NCBI RefSeq assembly: GCF_000730285.1
Contig: NZ_CP007174.1
Coordinates: 930,001-994,000, forward strand
Length of the DNA: 64,000 nucleotides
Source of the DNA: Candidatus Nitrososphaera evergladensis SR1
Lineage (GTDB): Archaea; Thermoproteota; Nitrososphaeria; Nitrososphaerales; Nitrososphaeraceae
Direction of reading: 5' to 3'
Position numbers and translations under genes: made by a program. Shown piece by piece: positions 32,558 to 41,740 of the stretch (position 1 is the first letter of the stretch; the number at the start of each line of letters is the position of its first letter). The notes under the pieces are model-generated. The model was not told the DNA's origin and ran no database searches. It saw only the letters and a list, made by a program, of their open reading frames with translations.

Positions 32558-34528
32558 TTATTTCCTGCCTTTCCTATTCCACCATTCCACAAATTCATCG
32601 CCAATATGTGGTAAATCATCATCCAAGATGGGTTCCTTCGTGACTAGCTTTTCTCTTACTTTGCTCCTGTCAACAATTTTTACTATGTATGTCTCCTTCT
32701 CAATTTCTATCATTTCGCCCTCGGGAGTCCTCTTGAAGATGCTGTCGCCTCTACTGTTTTTTCCCACTTTGCCAGCTATGGCCATGAATACGTCATAGTC
32801 AGGAAGCTTCCCACCTTTCTTCTCTAGGGCCATCTCTGTCTCGTTCTTTCGTTCAAGTATCAGAAGGCTGGTTTTCGTCCCGGTTGAAGGTTCAAACGCT
32901 TCTTTTGCCAGGTCAATGCTGGCTATAACTTTGGTATGCGTAAGAATCCAATGGCGAACGTACTTTAGCCCTGGATTACTGAGGACAGAGTCGGGCAGAA
33001 CGATTGCCAGTTTGCCATTCGGTTTTAACAGTTGAACAGATCTTTCGATGAACAAGAGTTGTGGAGGCATTCGTGATTTAATGTCATCAGTCCTTTCGAG
33101 TATTCCATCATCATTTTCTTTCCAGACGTGTGCCAGATCATACTGCGATAGGAGATGTCGGTCATCAATGATAATATTCTCTCCGAATGGTGGATTTGTC
33201 ATTAACATATCAAAGGAGCCAAGCTTGACTTTTTCCGCAACATCAATTGGCCATTCACCAGGAGCTTTCAGGGAGTCCACCGAGAAAAGATTGCTAGAGC
33301 CATTACCATGGATGACCTCATTCATCTGCGCTGCTTGAACCAGAACTTCATTAAAGTCAATTCCATATAGACACCTAGCACAATACATTCTAATTTCATC
33401 ATCTACGATTTGCATTGCCCTCTCATGCGAAGGGTCCTTGGCAATCTCTCTATCATAATAATACTGCCTCATTGTGTCTATGACAGATATCAGGAATCCA
33501 CCTGTCCCGCAGGCAGGGTCTATTATCTTTGCATCTTGAATCTGTTGCTTCGTATGCATCGCAAGGAGTATTCTTACTGCCAATCGGCAAATGTTCCTTG
33601 GAGTGAAATATTCTCCAAGACTGCCGCGCAAATTCTTACCGACAAGTTCTTCGTATGCATCGCCTTTTACATCAGCGTCGGTTCGGAGCAGATAATAATT
33701 CTGTAATTGACCTACAACATAAGCAAGGACTCTCGGATTTAGTAGAATCTTTGGGTCATTTTTGAATATGTATTGATACTGTTTTCTAACCGAGTCGAAT
33801 AATTCGTCTATGCGTTTTTTTACACTCATCGCCCCCATGTCTGAGCCAATTTCTTTGTTCGTTACATAGAAGTGGATTTCGTCCGACCTCTCATCATAGA
33901 CTTTGCAGAATATTAGCTTGAGCAGTTCGTGAAATGCTTGGTCTTCTCTCATTCCTTGTCGGCCATATATGTAATCATTAATACGTTTGAAAACAGACTT
34001 TAGCTCTGTAGCTGGACGAAGCTGGGTAAAATCAGGTTTTTCATACTCTTCGATTGTCTTCCCATGAATGGGTATGTCAATGACAGGCTTGGGCTCATAC
34101 TTCTGTCCCTTTGTCTTTGATTCTATCTTCTGAAAGCATAGCTTTTCAAGACCGTTTGTCCACAGGGCAAATTCGCAATTCATTGCACTGGAAACATAAC
34201 TTCCCAGTTGGTCTATGCCACTCTCTTTATCAGTACTCTTGATCTCTGGCCGTTTTGTTTCAACTATGATGTAGATGTTTTCTTGTAGTGGTGGTTTTCC
34301 GTCGTGAAAAACTGCTATATCGACGGGAAGGCGCTTTCCACCTACCGCCAGTTTAAAGTTAACCCTTATCTGCGACAGGTCGTAGCCATACTCCTCGACC
34401 AAGCTTCGTATGACTCTTTGCCTGACATGCTCTTCAGGAGTCTCCTTTATCAACTCTTGAGTAAGATATGATTGTAGTTTCCCAGGAGGGACGTAACTCA
34501 CTGAATTGCCGTCTACAAATCTGTCCAT
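32558..34528 (-). CDS. Fused restriction nuclease-methylase, BcgI-like
   Basis: 656 residues. The N-terminal part is an HsdR_N-like PD-(D/E)xK nuclease: D70 in PVDIAVF and E90-T-K92 in VETKRP. A helical linker is followed by an N6-adenine methylase with motif I DPACGTGGF (337-345) and motif IV NPPF (445-448). No translocating helicase is encoded nearby. A single chain holding both nuclease and methylase, with a separate HsdS, matches the BcgI (type IIB/IIG) layout rather than classical type I. Operon order: this gene, hsdS, RelE-like toxin. Confidence 0.85.
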   Translation of the reverse strand: MDRFVDGNSVSYVPPGKLQSYLTQELIKETPEEHVRQRVIRSLVEEYGYDLSQIRVNFKLAVGGKRLPVDIAVFHDGKPPLQENIYIIVETKRPEIKSTDKESGIDQLGSYVSSAMNCEFALWTNGLEKLCFQKIESKTKGQKYEPKPVIDIPIHGKTIEEYEKPDFTQLRPATELKSVFKRINDYIYGRQGMREDQAFHELLKLIFCKVYDERSDEIHFYVTNKEIGSDMGAMSVKKRIDELFDSVRKQYQYIFKNDPKILLNPRVLAYVVGQLQNYYLLRTDADVKGDAYEELVGKNLRGSLGEYFTPRNICRLAVRILLAMHTKQQIQDAKIIDPACGTGGFLISVIDTMRQYYYDREIAKDPSHERAMQIVDDEIRMYCARCLYGIDFNEVLVQAAQMNEVIHGNGSSNLFSVDSLKAPGEWPIDVAEKVKLGSFDMLMTNPPFGENIIIDDRHLLSQYDLAHVWKENDDGILERTDDIKSRMPPQLLFIERSVQLLKPNGKLAIVLPDSVLSNPGLKYVRHWILTHTKVIASIDLAKEAFEPSTGTKTSLLILERKNETEMALEKKGGKLPDYDVFMAIAGKVGKNSRGDSIFKRTPEGEMIEIEKETYIVKIVDRSKVREKLVTKEPILDDDLPHIGDEFVEWWNRKGRK

Positions 34529-34737
34529 GTCTTGCGCCCCACCCCTATCCCTATGTGCCGCCAGTATTTCGACTTTTTGGTTTTGAATAAATGGTTTTCG
34601 CGAAAAATCGCTGAAAAAAGACGAAATCCGACGATGGTCGATTCATGAATGTGCCTCGGACTAACGATCATTTGAAAACCTTCTTGCAAAATGATTACTA
34701 TGATTTTTCTGCTTTACTCAGTTACACTGTAACACAT

Positions 34738-35298
34738 CTAGGATTGGACGGTTATTACCCTCGGTAGTTCCTTCTTCAATATGCAATAACCCTTCACAAA
34801 ATCCTCTGCTTCCTTCTTCACATAATTTAGTATGTTGTCATAATTGCCATCAAAGTACCACGATTCCATATTCTTTGCCAGCCCTGATTTTCCCAGGAAG
34901 CGCGAGTAGCCGTCGAACCTGCCGCCATTCGCTATAACCAAGACATGCTTGAGGTCGATCATTGGTCTGTGGCCGAGCCTAAGACCCTCTAAATTGCAAT
35001 ATTGCTTTAGCTTGCTCTTCATAAACTGAGACTCGAAAGCCAGATTGTTGCCTACTGGAATGAAGTTCCAAACACCCTTGTCAAGATAGATTTTCTTGAA
35101 CTGCTCCACCATCTCTTGTTCTCCAATTTCCCACTCCTTCAGTATCTGCAGGTCGCCGACCGGCTTGCCCGTGACGCTGTGAAGTTGCTGATACTGGATT
35201 GTTACTATCTTGGCCTTAGAAGGGACAGTGCCCGCCTTTTCCTCGCCACGGAATGACTCTAAGGGAACAGTCTCGATGTCGAAGTAGTACTCGGGCAA
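34738..35298 (-). CDS. DEDD-type 3'-5' exonuclease-like protein
   Basis: 186 residues. YYFDIETVP (D7, E9) is the ExoI motif of the ribonuclease-H-like DEDD superfamily. The ExoII region is VGNNLAFESQFM, with Glu where Asp is usual, and a final Tyr/Asp-containing helix (YDNILNYVKKEAEDF) fits ExoIII. It most resembles the YprB-like subgroup. It lies upstream of the restriction operon with the same orientation and a 209-base gap containing a GTTACACTGTAAC palindrome, so may belong to the defence cluster. Confidence 0.65.
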   Translation of the reverse strand: MPEYYFDIETVPLESFRGEEKAGTVPSKAKIVTIQYQQLHSVTGKPVGDLQILKEWEIGEQEMVEQFKKIYLDKGVWNFIPVGNNLAFESQFMKSKLKQYCNLEGLRLGHRPMIDLKHVLVIANGGRFDGYSRFLGKSGLAKNMESWYFDGNYDNILNYVKKEAEDFVKGYCILKKELPRVITVQS

Positions 35299-35389
35299 AC
35301 AGCAAAGTAAAATGCTACCAGTTATTTAAGAATAGAAGATTTCTATATATTTAGTCGCACTGTTCTCAAAATGACTTTTTAAACAGATT

Positions 35390-35551
35390 ATGGACTTTTT
35401 TAACAAGAGCGACTTATTACACAAAGCCGTCGTCAACAGAAAAATTCTTAACAGTTTCACATCATGGGACTTTCAATTGAAAGTGTCGTCAAACAATCCT
35501 TCTGCAATCAGATACAATTCTGCACCTGGTAAAAAGCCCATGCCGCTGTAA
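35390..35551 (+). CDS. Possible 53-residue small protein
   Basis: ATG at 35390 opens MDFFNKSDLLHKAVVNRKIL and ends at a TAA at 35549-35551. A good TATA (TCTATATATTTAG, 35342-35354) lies about 40 bases upstream. The composition is ordinary protein-like, but no family is recognised. The rest of the 300-base gap (35299-35606) has no other gene. The start overlaps the second, degenerate ACTTTTTTAACA repeat. Confidence 0.3.
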   Translation: MDFFNKSDLLHKAVVNRKILNSFTSWDFQLKVSSNNPSAIRYNSAPGKKPMPL

Positions 35552-35606
35552 CAGATGGTTGTTGAATTTATTCCGCATCGATACCATATAGGATGAGAAA
35601 TGCAAT

Positions 35607-36248
35607 TCACTTTCTGTAATGAGTTCTTTTTGGAGTTTGCGCGTTTCTCCCAGCTATTTTCTTGCTACCTTTGGTGATGGGATGTCGTCGTTGCTGATCT
35701 GCAATTGTTTGCTTGATAGTTTCTACTAATGTTTCTTCATTCCATGAATCGTCATGACGTATATCGTTAATGTAGAAGGTAGGTGTACCGTTTACTCCAC
35801 TACGGATGCCGCTCATAAAGTCATTATGTACGCGACCAGCGTGAATATGCTTGGCCATTTCGTCGTCGAACCTTGCAATATCCAGTCCTACCGCTGATGC
35901 ATATTGTCTCAAATGGTTTTCATCAAGCTCTCTCTGGCGCTCATACAAATAATCGTGCATTTCCCAGAATTTCCCCTGGACCCCGGCGGCTTCTGCCGCC
36001 TCTGCTGCATGCTGGGCATGAGGATGCGCTTGGGTGATAGGAAAGTTGCGAAATATAAAACGCAGTTTGTCTCCAAAATTCTTCTGGACGCTTTTGACTA
36101 TAGGATATGCCTGTCCACAATAGGGACATTCGTAATCGCCATATTCGACCAAGATCACCGGCGCTGACTCCTGCCCTTGGGCGTGATCGCGCTCGTTAAC
36201 AGGTTGGTTTAGTCTTGCGATTTCCGCTTCATCTATCTTGGATGACAT
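35607..36248 (-). CDS. DsbA-like thioredoxin-fold protein
   Basis: 213 residues from the ATG at 36248, which has a GGAGGAG about 15 bases before it. The active-site motif is ECPYCGQAYP, a C-P-Y-C redox centre, and VNGTPTFYIND gives the cis-proline loop. HPHAQHAAEAAEAAGVQGKF is the helical insertion of DsbA/FrnE-like proteins. No signal peptide, so probably cytoplasmic. It directly follows the peroxiredoxin gene (7-base gap), forming a redox operon. Basic, disordered tail. Confidence 0.88.
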   Translation of the reverse strand: MSSKIDEAEIARLNQPVNERDHAQGQESAPVILVEYGDYECPYCGQAYPIVKSVQKNFGDKLRFIFRNFPITQAHPHAQHAAEAAEAAGVQGKFWEMHDYLYERQRELDENHLRQYASAVGLDIARFDDEMAKHIHAGRVHNDFMSGIRSGVNGTPTFYINDIRHDDSWNEETLVETIKQTIADQQRRHPITKGSKKIAGRNAQTPKRTHYRK

Positions 36249-36255
36249 TTGTTTG

Positions 36256-36813
36256 CTATTTCTCCTCCTTCGCATCTAATGATTCAAGGGCTGCAAGAAT
36301 GCCATTAGCGCCGGGATTTACGCCAATCGGGGAAACATAGCTCCAGCGAATCACCCCGTCACCATCGATGACAAAGAGTGCTCGCTCAGCCGTACCGTCT
36401 CCTTGACGATATACGCCATACTGTTGGGCTACCGATCCTTTTGGATTAAAATCCGACAGCAAAGGAAACCCCAAATTTCTGGCTTTAGAAAACGCTAGAT
36501 GGGACCAGATATTGTCTACCGAAATTCCTAAAAGCTGGGCATTAAAGCGATTGAATTCTGGCAGTATTTCATTAAACAGAGCCATTTCGTCTCCGCAGAC
36601 CGGGCTAAAATCTGCAGGATAGAAGGCAAGGATCACAGGCCTACTGCGAAATTCGCCAAGCGATACTGTCTTATCTGGTGTACTCCTAAGTGTAAAATCT
36701 GGGGCACGCGTTCCAGGTTGGAGCGGCGTCGAAGATGGTATCGTTGCGGATTTCTGCCGCGGCTTATTGAGCTTCTTTTTATTTTTGCTCGTATCGCCAT
36801 ACACCTTTCTCAA
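36256..36813 (-). CDS. Peroxiredoxin, AhpC/TSA-Bcp type
   Basis: 185 residues. A basic N-terminal tail (about 1-30) precedes the thioredoxin-like fold APDFTLRSTPDKTVSLGEF. The peroxidatic cysteine lies in YPADFSPVCGDEM. The F-P-L-L-S-D-F block is typical of archaeal Prx enzymes. It reduces peroxides with a thiol partner, plausibly the DsbA-like protein encoded next. Confidence 0.88.
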   Translation of the reverse strand: MRKVYGDTSKNKKKLNKPRQKSATIPSSTPLQPGTRAPDFTLRSTPDKTVSLGEFRSRPVILAFYPADFSPVCGDEMALFNEILPEFNRFNAQLLGISVDNIWSHLAFSKARNLGFPLLSDFNPKGSVAQQYGVYRQGDGTAERALFVIDGDGVIRWSYVSPIGVNPGANGILAALESLDAKEEK

Positions 36814-36960
36814 GATATGTACTTAATACAACCTTCTTTAAACGAGTTACATTTTACAGATGGGAGTAGTATCTTGCATTGTCATCAGCTGGCATCGCAT
36901 TATGGAACTATAAACTGACAAAAACTATCCGACATCATATTTTTGCCCTGTTAATCAATG

Positions 36961-37728
36961 CTAGCGTATAGTCTCTCCGCCGTCTATGACTATTGTCTGG
37001 CCATTGACAAACGATGAATAGTCGCTTGCAAGCAGCAGGACAACTCCTGCAATTTCGCCAGGTCTTCCAGCCCTTCCAAGAGGAATAGAAGATACCAGCT
37101 CGTTTCTCTCTGCGTCTGATAGTCTCTCCCAGTTTCTCTGCGTCGCAATGGTTCCTGGTGCTATTGCATTGCACCTTATGTTGTATTTTCCATATTCTGC
37201 GGCGATATGCTTTGTTATTCCAAGATTGGCTGCCTTGGCCACAGTGTAAGGCGCGCCCTTTGTGTATCCGCTTATGGCGGGCGTTGAGGAGATATTGATG
37301 ATGACTCCATACCTTTGCTTTTGCATGACTGGAAGAACTTCGCGGCAGCAACGGTAGGTGCCCTTTGTATCGACATCCAAAACTCTATCCAGATCCTGAT
37401 CAGAAATCTTTTCAAAGGAAACGTCCCATAATTCATCTCTGATTGGAAAACCTGCATTGTTTATCAGGACATCGATCTGATTGTATTTTTGCAGCACTCT
37501 GGTAACCATTTCCCTTACTTCTTGATTAGAAGTTACATCCACTTTCAAACCAAGGGGCTCAGTTTGGTGTTCTTTCAAAATCTCGTTCACAGCATTTTGA
37601 ATTTCCTTCTCATCTCTTCCTGTGATGACCACGTTTGCCCCATGTTCAGAGAATAGATTTGCCATGGCCAGCCCGTTTCCCTTGGTTGAACCTGTGATAA
37701 TGGCAACCCTACCGTCTAGTAGTCTCAT
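36961..37728 (-). CDS. Short-chain dehydrogenase/reductase
   Basis: 255 residues from the ATG at 37728 (MRLLDGRVAIITGST). Classical SDR: cofactor motif TGSTKGNGLA (TGxxxGxG), NNAG in VLINNAGFP, a serine in INISSTPAIS and a Y-x3-K in YTVAKAANLG, with the C-terminal PGEIAGVVLLLASDYSSFVN. A 3-oxoacyl-ACP-reductase-like NAD(P)-dependent oxidoreductase; the substrate is unknown. Confidence 0.92.
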   Translation of the reverse strand: MRLLDGRVAIITGSTKGNGLAMANLFSEHGANVVITGRDEKEIQNAVNEILKEHQTEPLGLKVDVTSNQEVREMVTRVLQKYNQIDVLINNAGFPIRDELWDVSFEKISDQDLDRVLDVDTKGTYRCCREVLPVMQKQRYGVIINISSTPAISGYTKGAPYTVAKAANLGITKHIAAEYGKYNIRCNAIAPGTIATQRNWERLSDAERNELVSSIPLGRAGRPGEIAGVVLLLASDYSSFVNGQTIVIDGGETIR

Positions 37729-37904
37729 TCGATGAATGCACAATGGTCTTACATAGATTGAATATTTAACAACTCTGAGACTATCAATTCAACAGATCTA
37801 ATAGAGAACTTTTACTCTTCCCAGAAATCATAAGCATACATCAGGATATTCAGCCAAAAATGAGATAGATAAATATCATTGCAAGGCGTAGTTCAAGTTC
37901 TGCT

Positions 37905-38135
37905 TTGGAAACATCAGATCATGAGTCAAAACCAAAGATAGTGCCTCTGCCAAATGGACCCCTTTATCTCGTTAATGATTCTCGACCCAAGTCCATAGAT
38001 AATCTAGTGAACTACAAAGGCGAACCCTTGTCCACGGTCGTTGGAATCGCGCTTTGCAGATGCGGTCAATCAAAGAATAAGCCATTCTGCGATGGAACTC
38101 ATCTGAAAATAAAGTTTAGAGATGATAAGAGTTAA
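37905..38135 (+). CDS. CDGSH iron-sulfur domain protein
   Basis: 76 residues from a TTG at 37905. The CDGSH motif is ALCRCGQSKNKPFCDGTH, i.e. C-x-C-x8-C-x3-H, binding a redox-active 2Fe-2S cluster. The N-terminal part, with PNGPLYLVND, is the usual extension of prokaryotic members. Such proteins transfer electrons or clusters under oxidative stress, fitting the region. Confidence 0.9.
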   Translation: METSDHESKPKIVPLPNGPLYLVNDSRPKSIDNLVNYKGEPLSTVVGIALCRCGQSKNKPFCDGTHLKIKFRDDKS

Positions 38136-38286
38136 GAAAGGTCGTTATTATTCATCATATGGTAATAACAAGCTCAGTAAACAGCCATACAAAGTGGTGC
38201 GTCTGGGTGAATTAGTTTCTTTGTAGAATTTTTTGATGGAAGGTTCGTTTGAAGGGATAATAACAAGAGAGACGTAGAAAATCTAC

Positions 38287-39270
38287 GTGAATGAAATGAA
38301 GGATATTTTAGGTATTCACCATGTCACTGCAATAGCAAGTAATCCGCAAAAAAATATCGATTTCTATTCTTCACTACTAGGGTTAAGGTTAGTGAAACTT
38401 ACGGTAAACTTTGACGACCCTACGACGTATCATCTCTATTATGGCGATGAGATTGGACATCCTGGGACCATCCTTACGTTTTTCCCTTGGCAGGATGCAC
38501 CTAAAGGAGTTCATGGAACTAGTCAGGTTATAGCAACATCATTCCTAATTCCTGAAAACGCAACTGGTTATTGGACTGAACGTCTGAAGAAACATCACGT
38601 AGCCTTCCAAGGACCCATTGCACGATTTGACGAGCAAGTTATAGCATTTCATGATCCGGATGGACTTGCTCTGGAGCTTGTTGCCCATAAATCGGCGCGA
38701 GAGCGAGAAGACCGCGTGTGGAAACAAGGGCCCGTTCCGGCAGAGCAGACCATAAGGGGCTTTTATTCTGTAACTCTCTCAGAAGAAGGCTACGAAAGGA
38801 CCGCTTCAGTCCTCACCGATAAATTGGGATTTTCTCTTCTCCGGGAGGAGAATGGACGTTTCCGATATACAATTTCTGGTGAAGGCGCCAGCTCTATTGT
38901 TGATCTATTGTGCTTGCCATATTCAAAACGTGGAAGGATCGGCATTGGCACAGTCCATCATGTAGCTTGGCGAACGCCAACTGACCCGCAGCAGGAGGAA
39001 TTACGTAAGAGTATAGTGAAAGCCGGTTTGAATGCTACTCCCGTAATAGACCGCAAGTATTTTCATTCGGTTTATTTCCGTGAGCCTGGTGGCATCCTCT
39101 TTGAAATTGCTACTGAACCCCCGGGCTTTATGATAGACGAGAAAAAAGAGGAGCTTGGAACGCATCTTGTACTACCTACATGGCTTGAAACAGAAAGAAA
39201 CAATCTCGAAAGAGTATTGCCACCAGTTAAGGTTGGCGAGAAGCTGGTAGTAGGAAGATTAGGAGTATAG
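38287..39270 (+). CDS. Ring-cleaving dioxygenase, MhqO-like
   Basis: 327 residues, two VOC modules. Module 1 begins LGIHHVTAIASNPQKNIDFY, module 2 at about 150 (RGFYSVTLSEE...), with metal ligands from H10 (IHHVTA), H224 (TVHHVAW) and the E of GGILFEIATEPPG. It resembles Bacillus MhqO, a ring-opening dioxygenase for hydroquinones and catechols. GTG at 38287 or ATG at 38296 may be the start. The next gene, an MhqD-like esterase, is 30 bases downstream, repeating the mhq detoxification pairing of Bacillus. Confidence 0.85.
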   Translation: MNEMKDILGIHHVTAIASNPQKNIDFYSSLLGLRLVKLTVNFDDPTTYHLYYGDEIGHPGTILTFFPWQDAPKGVHGTSQVIATSFLIPENATGYWTERLKKHHVAFQGPIARFDEQVIAFHDPDGLALELVAHKSAREREDRVWKQGPVPAEQTIRGFYSVTLSEEGYERTASVLTDKLGFSLLREENGRFRYTISGEGASSIVDLLCLPYSKRGRIGIGTVHHVAWRTPTDPQQEELRKSIVKAGLNATPVIDRKYFHSVYFREPGGILFEIATEPPGFMIDEKKEELGTHLVLPTWLETERNNLERVLPPVKVGEKLVVGRLGV

Positions 39271-39300
39271 CGTAGAAAACAGCAAGAGCAGAAAGAAAAA

Positions 39301-39969
39301 ATGTCCAGACCAGATCTAGGCTTTATCCATCGCTTCGTACCGCCATCAGCAACTCGCAAGGAAGTAAAAGACAAGCGACAGATAATAACTCTACTTTTAC
39401 TTCATGGTACAGGGGGAAACGAGGATGATATGATACCCCTTGGCCAGGCACTTGCTCCTACATCAGCTACCGCTATACTCAGTCCTCGCGGCAAAGTACT
39501 AGAAAATGGTGTTGCGCCGCGCTTTTTCAAAAGGCTAGAGGAAGGTGTATTTGATATGCAAGATCTAAAATTTCGTACGCATGAACTCGCGGATTTTGTA
39601 GAGGCTGCGTCCAAAGCATATGGCTTTGACCTAAAGCATATTGTTGCAGTTGGATATTCCAACGGTGCGAATATAGCCACAAGCATCATGCTTCTTCGAC
39701 CTAAAACGCTTTCAGCGGCCATCCTCTTCAGACCCATGGTGCCTCTTGTGCCTGATATGACGCCGGATCTATCTGATGTAAACGTATTCATTTCTGCCGG
39801 ATTGCATGATCGAATAGTGGCAAGAAAAGAGACCGAACAACTGGTCAATTTGTTAAGCAAAGCCGGTGCCAAGGTCGTTTTGCATTGGCATGAAGGCGGT
39901 CATGAACTGGGACGCGAGGAGATTGTAGCGGCCAAAGACTGGCTGGCAACAAACATTACGCCGCAATGA
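39301..39969 (+). CDS. Phospholipase/carboxylesterase, MhqD-like
   Basis: 222 residues of the alpha/beta-hydrolase fold. LLLLHGTGGNEDDMIPLGQ holds the oxyanion region, VGYSNGANIA the nucleophilic serine (G-x-S-x-G), and GLHDRIV and GGHELGREE supply the acid and histidine. It is the usual partner of MhqO-type dioxygenases. Acts in quinone or aromatic electrophile detoxification by analogy. Confidence 0.87.
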   Translation: MSRPDLGFIHRFVPPSATRKEVKDKRQIITLLLLHGTGGNEDDMIPLGQALAPTSATAILSPRGKVLENGVAPRFFKRLEEGVFDMQDLKFRTHELADFVEAASKAYGFDLKHIVAVGYSNGANIATSIMLLRPKTLSAAILFRPMVPLVPDMTPDLSDVNVFISAGLHDRIVARKETEQLVNLLSKAGAKVVLHWHEGGHELGREEIVAAKDWLATNITPQ

Positions 39970-40052
39970 GCCAGCAACTATTCCGCCTAGCCTTGCTTCC
40001 TAGTCAAAATTTACGAAATTCCTAGCTTTCTGTCTTGCAAATTTCTCCATGT

Positions 40053-40388
40053 TTAAACCTTGAATTCAATCATAGAATAGCTCTCTCTTCTTGGCATCTG
40101 TTCAAACAATGGCTTTAACCTTTCAACAAGGTCTGTGAGAAGCTTGTTATCTGGTTTATAAAAAGTATCCATGTCTTCTTTGTTTTCCCAAAAAGTCAGA
40201 ATAATGGATTCGTATTCCTGATCTTCTATGCCATCCATAATTGCGTATCCTCTCATTCCCTTGACTTTCCCTTCGATTCTGCTAAAGAATTCTAATAGCA
40301 GTTTTACAGCTTCTGCTCTTTTTGCCTGCTTTTGGTAATAGACCCTGTTATGCTTGACGAATCGTATATGTGTCAAATTTTTCTTCAT
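40053..40388 (-). CDS. ABM-domain (haem-oxygenase-like) protein
   Basis: 111 residues. The ABM ferredoxin-like fold is indicated by HIRFVKHNRVYYQKQAKRAE, GMRGYAIMDGIEDQEYESII and LTFWENKEDMDTFYKP. Related folds act as haem-degrading or quinol monooxygenases. It sits close to the quinone-detoxification pair, so a quinol role is possible. Soluble. Confidence 0.75.
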   Translation of the reverse strand: MKKNLTHIRFVKHNRVYYQKQAKRAEAVKLLLEFFSRIEGKVKGMRGYAIMDGIEDQEYESIILTFWENKEDMDTFYKPDNKLLTDLVERLKPLFEQMPRRESYSMIEFKV

Positions 40389-40508
40389 CGGTTACCAGAT
40401 GACTCGCAGAATTCTTAAAGTATATGACACTGTTCAACCCCCACGTGCCCACGAGCGATGACTTTTTATCAGATAGTCTTAAGACAGAGCTAGAATTAAT
40501 CTAGTCAT

Positions 40509-40853
40509 ATGGATGCCGGTAGAAGACCAGCGGGTCCGCTGAGTTCTCTATTTGCAGGTAGCGAAGCGGCCAAGGTAATAGACTTTCTTTTATCTAAAAA
40601 AGACCAACACCAGACAATATCCGAAATTCATGCAGGTACTCGGGCATCATTGGATATGATAAACAAAATAATTGGAAATCTCTTGGATATAGATGCAGTT
40701 GGCATTGGCGCAAGAAGAGTAGACGGTCTAGGTAATGAAGATAAGAGCAAAGACGAGAATACATACTATATAAGAGACGATACTGATACAGGTAAGTCAA
40801 TAAAGGACTTGTGGTATCATTTGATGCAAGTGCAAACAAAGAATTTCATCTGA
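40509..40853 (+). CDS. Winged-helix DNA-binding protein
   Basis: 114 residues. A helix-turn-helix is visible in KVIDFLLSKKDQHQTISEIH followed by ASLDMINKIIGNLLDIDAVG (about 20-66). The C-terminal half is charged. Small size and compact fold suggest a regulator of the adjacent genes. Target unknown. Confidence 0.65.
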   Translation: MDAGRRPAGPLSSLFAGSEAAKVIDFLLSKKDQHQTISEIHAGTRASLDMINKIIGNLLDIDAVGIGARRVDGLGNEDKSKDENTYYIRDDTDTGKSIKDLWYHLMQVQTKNFI

Positions 40854-40910
40854 TTAAGAAAATAATCCACTACAATAATTTAGCTGTCATTTCTTTTGTG
40901 CTGATTCTTG

Positions 40911-41090
40911 TTAAGCGCAGTGATCATCAATCAATGGAAACGTCTTGCAACATACCATAGTCGTTGCCATCTCCGAGAAATCGTATGGTAATCCCAATTG
41001 GATTTTGTTTTTCACCCAGCCTTTTATTTGGTCTGCATTTAGTTCAAAATCAGAGTAAGTAGTTAATGTTACAGAGATTGTCCCTGCGTT
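40911..41090 (-). pseudogene. Gene remnant, C-terminal part
   Basis: Within a 350-base gap the minus strand has 59 codons with clear coding character (SVTLTTYSDFELNADQIKGW, then NKIQLGLPYDFSEMATTMV) ending in a TAA. There is no usable start; a stop (TAG) precedes it at 41091-41093. It looks like the tail of a lost gene. Family not recognised. Confidence 0.4.
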
Positions 41091-41203
41091 CTATCGACTA
41101 GGCACCACAATAATGGTTATCCACCCGCCGAATCGAGGGTCTCTGTGAGACAGAGTATTCTATTGCTTATATGCATCATTAGCTCATATTCTCTCGAGCT
41201 GAA

Positions 41204-41740
41204 ATGAAAGATAAGGAAAGTGACTTTTCAGTCGACATAGTCAACGATCTTCCTAACAGCGCAATCCTAGAGCCCAGGCAAGAGAATGTAGGCGCAAGTC
41301 GCAGCGTTACATACATCTCAAAGGAAGACATTACAAAACTTTTTGTGGGAAGGAACCTCGCGTTCATATCTACATTGTCTAGGGACGGATCACCAACTGT
41401 TACGCCTGTCTGGGCAGATATTGAAGATGACATTATTTTGATAAATTCGTTCGAAGGTTCTGCTAAAGTTAGGAACGCAAGAAGGGACCCAAGAGTTGCG
41501 CTTGCGATAGTAGAAACGTACAATACCTATAACATGGCATCAATTAAGGGAAGAGTCATAGAAGTAACTGCTGAAGGCGCGGACGCTCATCTCCATAAAC
41601 TTGCAAAGAAGTACCTGGGAATCGGAAGGTATTACTATAGAACGCCCAAAAACAAGCGAGTGATCATAAAAATAAAGCCTGAAAAAATGATCGGAATATC
41701 CATTCATCCTGCTTCCCTCTTTCTAGCATATACTCCCTGA
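41204..41740 (+). CDS. PPOX-class F420-dependent-like oxidoreductase
   Basis: 178 residues. The split-barrel segments NLAFISTLSRDGSPTVTPVW and SAKVRNARRDPRVALAIVE match F420/FMN-dependent PPOX proteins, ending with VIIKIKPEKMIGISIHP. A polar N-terminal extension (about 1-40) precedes the fold. Thaumarchaea make F420, so this could be a real F420 enzyme. Compare the paralogue at 21622. Confidence 0.82.
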   Translation: MKDKESDFSVDIVNDLPNSAILEPRQENVGASRSVTYISKEDITKLFVGRNLAFISTLSRDGSPTVTPVWADIEDDIILINSFEGSAKVRNARRDPRVALAIVETYNTYNMASIKGRVIEVTAEGADAHLHKLAKKYLGIGRYYYRTPKNKRVIIKIKPEKMIGISIHPASLFLAYTP

